DNA from: Lunularia cruciata
Lineage: Eukaryota; Streptophyta; Marchantiopsida; Lunulariales; Lunulariaceae
Length of the DNA stretch: 64,000 nucleotides
Assembly (NCBI GenBank): GCA_948567375.1
Contig: CAOYZS010000005.1
Span: forward strand, 1,054,001-1,118,000
Direction: 5' to 3'
Of this stretch, positions 58,424 to 64,000 are shown in pieces. The notes under the pieces were generated by a model. The model was not told the DNA's origin. It searched no databases and was given only the letters and a program-made list of their open reading frames with translations. Position 1 is the stretch's first letter, and every line of letters begins with the position of its first letter. A program made the position numbers and the translations under genes.

Positions 58424-59691
58424 TTCATCCCGAAGACTCTTTTCTTTGCCTTCTTTGGCCATACAAGCGCAATCCGACTTCTCTATACACTTCTTCTTCT
58501 CTATTTTGAAAAAAAACAAAAAATGTGGGCACCACATTAACCCTAGATAAAAATGTGATGCAAATGGTACAAGGTAGTGGAATGGCATATCTATCCACTA
58601 GTTGACAATCCTTTGTCTTATTTATTAGCAAAAGCACTTTGCTCAATTCACCTTTTCCTTTACAAACATTTGATGAAAGAACACTGGCTGATTCATTATG
58701 ATGTATGTGGTTTGCTTGGGTTTGAACATCGTCATCGGAGCCCTAACAATACTTTGCCTTATTGGTTCACAATAGGTATCCATCTTGTAACAATTTTTGG
58801 TACATGGAGCACTGAAGGGATTTCTTACTTTTGCAGTTTCTTCTAAAGCCTCTCCCTTCCAATAAAAGGTGACTCTTGCCACATCCCCCGCTTCCTTTCC
58901 CAAAGACTAACCTTCAATTCAACTCTATCTATCAAACCAGACTCCCTCTCTTCCCTACTACTTTGGGGCCATCCTCACAATTGTCGGCAGCTATCTTTGC
59001 CATGAACCTTGGAAAACTCAAGTTCTAGTTCTAGGCTAGAAATGTAATCCAAAGTCTACTTAGGACTTCAATCCATGCTAGTACATCTAACCTTCAAATT
59101 GCTAGACTTCTCACTATGAATGAGGATTTCTTTTTAGCACCCTTCTTTGCCATATTGCACTCATAGACTTTAGGTCATGGGAATACTATCTCTCTCCTAG
59201 ATGCATGATTCTAACTCCCTTTGGGCTTTGTGACTGGCATTCCTTTGGGACTACTAAGAGGAACATGATATCTTAAAGACATTTTAGATTTCCCTCAATG
59301 AAATCTTAATTTTATAGTGCTCCATGATATATTCATTCTTCAGTCAATTTGAAATTGACACTGATAGATTTTGCATGTTTGTTTCATGTCACTCTCAAAT
59401 TATCCTTGTCATGACTCAGCCATTTCTTTGTTTGTACCTTCTTGATTGACATGACCCAAAGAAAAGTTGTTAAAATTTCTTCAGATCAGATTGAGCCTCC
59501 TAATACAAAGAAACCTTACTTCAAGTCTACCCCTCCATAAGTCTAGTCTGAGCACTTCTTTCTCAGACCCAAAGTGAACTTTTTTGGGTCTACTTCAAAA
59601 CATGATTCCCTTCTTTTCTTCTTCATTGGGCTGCAATTCAGATTGCACATACCCTTCATCTTTAAAACTCATAAAAAATGTGGGTACCACA

Positions 59692-59706
59692 TACACCCTC
59701 CCTCAA
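59692..59706 (-). other. Polypurine tract preceding the 52143-59691 LTR
   Basis: Minus strand TTGAGGGAGGGTGTA abuts TGTGGTACCCACA. It is the third independent case of a polypurine tract joined to this LTR. Confidence 0.83.
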
Positions 59707-59795
59707 ATGTGACCATCCTCACAAAACATCAACTTCAATTTTCTTGTACAAGTCCAAGTTCATGGTCCAACATTTTTGAACGTCCACCTGTCCAT
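59707..59795 (-). pseudogene. Integrase C-terminal scrap
   Basis: Minus strand reads RSKMLDHELGLVQEN in one frame and FKNVGPWTWTCTRK in another, matching the last part of integrase in relatives (near 12650-12720 and 31620-31720). Cut at 59796 by another LTR. Confidence 0.65.
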
Positions 59796-61875
59796 TGTGG
59801 CAACCCGGATGAATCTACCGCAAATATCACTTTTGCGGTAGTCAAGTAAGTAAAGTTTGTTCTTGCAAAGATACAATTCAGAATTGGATAAATACAAGGC
59901 AAAGTAACCAAATCAGTTCTTCTTGAGTTCTTCTTTAATCTCTTAGGTAAAAACCACAACCCAAAAGAGAGTAACAAGCACAAGATCACAATCTTGTCAC
60001 AATAGTTTATCACCTATAATCAGAAATCTTTCTATTTTGTCTAAACAAACTTGATTGTGATGTCCATCCCAAAAATAGCTACTTCACTACAAAATGACTT
60101 CACTTTAGAATTGTGTTCCACCACTCCACTAAAGGCACAACTTCCTTGATCAAAATGGCTTCACATCAACATCTTGCTGTACTCACAAACGCAGAATACT
60201 ACCAACACCACAATTCCTCTCAGATCTATCAAGGTATTGCTCCAACTGCACTTCACTCAAGATCAAACACACCGGATGAAGATCAAGGCTACAAAATCCA
60301 ACATCCAACAAGCACATTGACTTGCAATTTGAATTTCTTTCAACAGTTACAAACACACACACAAAATTGATACTCAAAATTGAGCTCAAGCAACAAGCAC
60401 TACTTCACAATACTTCACTTTATCTATTCTCAAGAATATGAAAACTAAACAACAAGAATGCCTCCTTTAAATAGGCAGATCACTTCAGCAGTTATCTAAC
60501 TTCCTAAACCAATTTCTAACAACTTTACCAACTTGTAGATCCAAAATGACAATGCACCTCTTCATATCTGCCTCTTCCTATCTCAAAACTGGTCCTAATC
60601 CAATCCATTTTCTACTTTGACTTTGGCTTCCAAACTTGAGGAAAGTCCCTTCACCTCAAGTACTTTGAGTTCTACAACTACTAACTCTTCTACCAATTCT
60701 AACATGTCTTCACTCTAATCTGCAATTAACCTCATAGGTATTCTTTTGACAACCTTATCTTGCAACCCACTCTTCTCTAAGGTCTTAAGCGTCAAATCCA
60801 AAGACACCTGCACTCCTATCTCTCTTACTTTGGGTCTGATATTTACAATATTCCAAAGATTATCTTATTCCAATTTAATCAAACCCAGCTTGATAGAAAT
60901 GTTATCTCTACATCTAACATTTTCCTATTTATCCGAGTTCTAAGACCGATTACCAAGGCATTCAAGTCGTTGTCCTTTGCATTCTTACTCCTCATTTCTT
61001 GCACAAGCAATCATAACTCATGTAACCTCAATTCCTCCATTCTTACTTTGGCTTCAATGGTTAATCTCATAGCTCTATGATTGCTTCTTTGGTCTCTCCT
61101 CCTCCATCATAGCTCTACTTATCTTCAACTCCTCATCAGACTCCAATGTGTGATCCTCCAACTCCTACACATACTGATCAATCTTTGCCTCCAATGTGTT
61201 CACCAAATCTCTCAGCCATCCTTCTTCTTGATGGTGCTTGGTTAATTCCCATTTCCAGGCTGCTGTCTTCTCTTCTAATCTTTATCAAAATGCATCAAGC
61301 TCTTCTTCCTTAGCTTCAACCAATTCCCTGCTATTATCTTGCTCTAACTTCACTTTGGCTTGTAACTTTTGTACCTGAAGTCTCTCTTGCATGACTTCCT
61401 TCACCTTTAGCGCCAACTCTCTTCCCTACTTCTTCAACTTCTCTAACAGATTTTCATTATCTTCTTCTGCAATGCTGGATCTACTCACAATATTTCTCTT
61501 TCTTCCTCTCCTCTGATCATACTCTCTTGCAACTTCAGATTCTTAGATTCTAATCTCTCCAGCACTTGCAATACAATCTGCACATTGGGATGTCTACTTT
61601 GCATCTCTTTCTTCTTCTTCTCCATCTGCAGCAACAGCGGACATACCACATCTTGAAGGTACTCTACTCCTTCACACCCTCCTTCCTCTTCTACCTTTTC
61701 TTCCAATACTTCATCAAGCTTGCTCTTCCCTTTTGAGTTTGATGCTTTACTATGAAGTTGGGATCTTTGTATTGTCAAAAATACATCGTTCTCCAAACTT
61801 TCATCGTCATCCAAATTGATAATTTGATGTGCTGCCTTTGAACTTTCTCCTTCTTTCTTCTTCTTCTTCTTCTAG
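59796..61875 (-). mobile_element. Truncated LTR (minus) with the C-terminal half of the LTR gene
   Basis: The LTR end lies at 59796 (minus-strand GGGTTGCCACA) and carries an 11-bp insertion that creates a 10-bp hairpin (59815-59841). The conserved tail runs to about 60590. The LTR gene (60595-61875) has its stop at 60595, coiled coil about 61000-61480, and the open segment 61485-61814 with EGVEYLQDVVCPLLLQMEKKKKEM and QIVLQVLERLESKN. The copy stops at a CTT-rich tract (61850-61873), where plus-strand RT begins; U3 and the N-terminal domain are missing. Confidence 0.8.
59815..59841. repeat. 10-bp inverted repeat at an LTR terminus
   Basis: CTACCGCAAA and TTTGCGGTAG with a 7-nt loop. Other copies keep only the GCAAA/TTTGC core. 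Confidence 0.75.
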
Positions 61876-64000
61876 TCATTGTTTGAAGACTGGGAAGATT
61901 TGAGTGTGCCAAGATTTTTGCAAGTTGAATGCAGTCACAAGGAAGGATCATCATCCCTTGCCTTTTACTGATACAATTTTGGACCAAGTACATCCTTGTT
62001 ACAGTTTTCTCTATGGATTTTTAGGGTATAATCAAGTATCCATCCAAGAAGAGGACAAGGATAAAACTACATTTACTATCGATTGGGGCACTTTTGCTTA
62101 CAATCAAATGCCCGTTGGGTTGTTGTAATGCTCTTGCTACTTTCCAGTGGATGATGAATGCAATCTTCAAGGATTTTCTGCACAAATTTTGTGGAGGTCT
62201 TCATTGATGAATTTTGTGTGCTTGGGCGAAGAAAGTACATTTAGATTATCTTTCCCAAACTTTTGAAAGGTGTCATTTTTCTGGTTTGTCATTACACTTG
62301 GAGAAATGCTTCTTTGCAATGAAGGAGGGAATTCTTCTAAGGCATTAGGTATGAAACCGGGGTATTGAAGTCAATGTTGAAGGTAAAAGTTATCTTAGCT
62401 TTGGAATCCCCAAAAAACATTTGGGAAGTAAGAGCCTTTTTAGGACATGTCGGATACTACAAATGTGGTGCTTGCAGCACTCCTTACAAAGCTTCTAAAG
62501 AAGCCCAAAGACTACTTGTAGGAAGCAGAACAAGAGGAAGCTTTCCAAGTATTGAAAAAGAATCTAGTTGAAGCACCAATTATGAGGGCTCTAAATTGGG
62601 ATGCCCCTTTTCATGTGTATGTGGACACTTTGTCCATGGCAATAAGAGTTGTCTTAAGTCAAAAAGACAAGAAGAAAAAGAACTATCCAAGTTCTTATGC
62701 CAACCAACAATTATTACGGAAAAGAACTATTCGATGACTGAAAGAGAAGCACTCAGAATAGTTTTATGCTTGCAAGAAGTTTTGCTACTATCTATTGGGA
62801 TATGATTTTGTCTTCTATGTTGATCATTATGCATTGCAACATTTGGTCAAGAAGGCAGATTTGTCTGTGTGAATTACAAGATGGATCTTATTGTTACAAG
62901 AATTCACATACATTGTACAAGTAAGGAAGGGAGCTTTGCATTCAAATGTGGACTTCCTATCTAGGTTAGAAACTCAAGACCAAGACGTGGAAGTCAATGA
63001 TTGGTTTCCTGATGAAGAGCTATATCATTTAATGGCTATGCAAAGTACAAGGTATGCGGTCGAATATCACTATTTGCATACTTGTCATTGCCCTAAGGAG
63101 CTGGACCTAGAGTAGAGGGCAGTCTTCCTCAAGAAGATGGGACCGTACCAACTAAAACACAACATTTTATTTAAGATGGGCAAAGATGAAGTACTTTGGA
63201 GATGTTTGGAGGCATACAAAGTTGGAGGAGTCATTGAGTCCTTACACTCTGAAGCATTAGGAGGACACTATGCCTTGAAGAATAATGTGAAGAAAATCCT
63301 TTCAGCAGGATATTGGTGGCCTATGATGTATAAAGACACTTACACCCATATTCAAAGTTGTGATGCCTATCAAAGAATAGGAAAACTGATGGCTACTTCT
63401 CAGTGGCCTTTGAGACCGAGTTTGCCATTGGCTCCATTTGAGAAATGGGGTATTGATTTTCTTGGTCCAATTCAACCTATGACCCAAGTCACAAGGAAGA
63501 GATACATCTTGGTATGCACTGATTATGCTACCAAGATGGTAGAAGCAGAAGTAACACGGAGAGATGATGTGGAAATAGTAGCAGAATTTTTCTTCCAAAA
63601 CATCATTTCATGTTATGGTTGCCCTCTAGAATTGGTTAGTGATTGGGGAACTCATTTTCTGAACTCCATGGTGGAAGCATTAATCAAGTACTTCGAGATT
63701 AAACATTGGAAGATGACTCCCTATAACCCAAAAGCAAATGGACTAACAGAGAAGGCCAATGGATTGTTGTGTAAAATTTTGAATTAGGTGACAGTCAATT
63801 ATGCCTATGATTGGGATACAAATTTACCTGCAGCTTTGTGGGCATATAGAACCACAAAAAAGATTACAACCAAAAAAACTCCCTACTTCTTCACATATGG
63901 ATTGCATCCCATACTAGCAGTTGAATTTGAAGTACCATCATATCGGATTCTTTGTGAAGAATGATTGTCGGAAAAAGAAAGCCAGGATCTTTGAATCCAT
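61876..64000 (+). pseudogene. pol (RT, RNase H, integrase) of a plus-strand Ty3/gypsy element
   Basis: Begins inside RT (FCKLNAVTRKDHHPLPFTDTI at 61910), then FLGYNQVSIQEEDKDKT. The palm site near 62190 reads FIDEFCVLG, so the second catalytic Asp is Glu. RNase H: YVDTLSMAIRVVLSQ (62610), TEREALRIV, YVDHYALQHLVKKAD (62820), VDFLSRLE. Integrase has a 216-codon open frame (63137-63787): GGHYALKNNVKKIL, CDAYQRIGK, EKWGIDFLGPIQ, VCTDYATKMVEAEV, LELVSDWGTHFLN and YNPKANGLTEKANG, retaining D,D,E. The zinc cysteine is again Tyr. Stops interrupt at about 62128 and 63788. The element continues beyond 64000. Confidence 0.88.

Larger units (their letters stand above)
54785..58536 (-). mobile_element. 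Solo LTR (minus), TSD TTAAC
   Basis: 3752 bp, TGTGGTGCCCACA at 58536 to GGGTTGTCACA at 54785. TTAAC flanks it at 54780-54784 and 58537-58541. Inserted in the LTR gene of the surrounding LTR. Contains the U3 dyad (58400-58423), TATA box (58143-58149) and LTR gene. Confidence 0.96.
52968..59282 (-). pseudogene. LTR gene of the 52143-59691 LTR, split by a nested LTR
   Basis: ATG at 59282, 34 nt from the TATA box (T at 59316). The N-terminal domain occupies 58542-59282, with GKEAGDVARVTFYWKGEA and the FKPKQTTYIIMNQPVFFHQMF block (58643-58903). The gene resumes below 54784 with FAGLSQLNLMMMEEKHKMVSHFYP, the linker with RRLNLRGEVAVMDLS (54377-54586) and acidic sequence, a coiled coil (53480-54000) and a tail ending VDIRLD at 52968. 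Net length about 2558 nt. Highly mutated. Confidence 0.78.
52143..59691 (-). mobile_element. 3' LTR of a minus-strand element, with a nested solo LTR
   Basis: Begins TGTGGTACCCACA at 59691, directly after a polypurine tract, and ends GGGTTGTCATA at 52143. Without the LTR at 54785-58536 and its duplication the net length is about 3.8 kb. CAAGG (52138-52142) lies at its outer end. Upstream integrase sequence follows at 59707-59795. Confidence 0.9.

Noticed and set aside
61845-61875. CTT/CTTCTT tract as a regulatory repeat
   Set aside because: It is a short low-complexity run inside coiled-coil codons (Glu/Lys-rich on the minus strand) at a breakpoint; nothing suggests a separate function.
1-64000. 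CRISPR array, tRNA, rRNA, bacterial operon or integrated DNA virus
   Set aside because: The repeats are kilobase-scale LTRs, not spaced short repeats. I saw no cloverleaf or rRNA sequence, and all enzymatic motifs are retrotransposon pol.

Overview
The window looks like plant nuclear heterochromatin. I recognise no host gene, tRNA, rRNA or bacterial-type feature. Everything identifiable is LTR retrotransposon, packed as a deep nest. The species cannot be named from this sequence; a land plant with a large, repeat-rich genome is an inference from the retrotransposon types and nesting.

One Ty3/gypsy family makes up nearly all of the window. Its pol resembles the non-chromodomain (Athila/Tat/Ogre-like) branch: FIDDFCVFG in RT, EKWGIDF in integrase, no chromodomain. 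Its LTRs are about 3.7 kb, begin TGTGGTACCCACA and end GGGTTGTCACA. Each LTR carries its own protein gene of about 850 codons, driven by a TATAAAA box at a fixed distance from the ATG and followed by a second TATA-like box (TATTTAAG) about 0.1-0.2 kb after the stop. The product has a conserved N-terminal domain I cannot assign, an acidic/basic linker, a long coiled coil and a conserved C-terminal tail. The LTR assignment rests on 5-bp target-site duplications, polypurine tracts directly 5' of the LTR start at three sites (12771, 31590, 59692), and one element with two such LTRs flanking gag-pol. I regard this LTR-borne gene as the main candidate for an undescribed system.

Layout. 1-232: start of a minus-strand LTR. 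233-1717 and 12421-12771: rearranged plus-strand element A (LTR-gene tail fused to integrase), whose 3' LTR is 12772-22098. Solo LTR 1718-12415 (minus) sits in A's integrase and itself holds solo LTRs 2184-5874 (plus) and 7494-11255 (minus). A's 3' LTR holds solo LTRs 13838-15974 (plus) and 18790-22049 (minus). 22099-23127 and 23128-25205 are the right-hand parts of two further plus-strand LTRs. 25206-27840 and 44459-about 44760 are an old minus-strand gag-pol split by the one near-complete family member (27846-44453, minus, TSD ATGCT), whose 5' LTR holds solo LTR 40692-44443 (plus). 45406-52028 is an unrelated, younger chromodomain Ty3/gypsy element (minus). 52143-59691 is another minus-strand 3' LTR holding solo LTR 54785-58536. 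59796-about 61875 is a truncated LTR, and 61876-64000 a plus-strand pol.

All copies are broken by stops, frameshifts or deletions, so none is a clean intact gene. However, seven copies of the LTR gene keep a net length of about 2.5-2.56 kb, and ten promoter-start regions keep one of two exact TATA-to-ATG spacings. This suggests the gene was functional and selected while the family was active.
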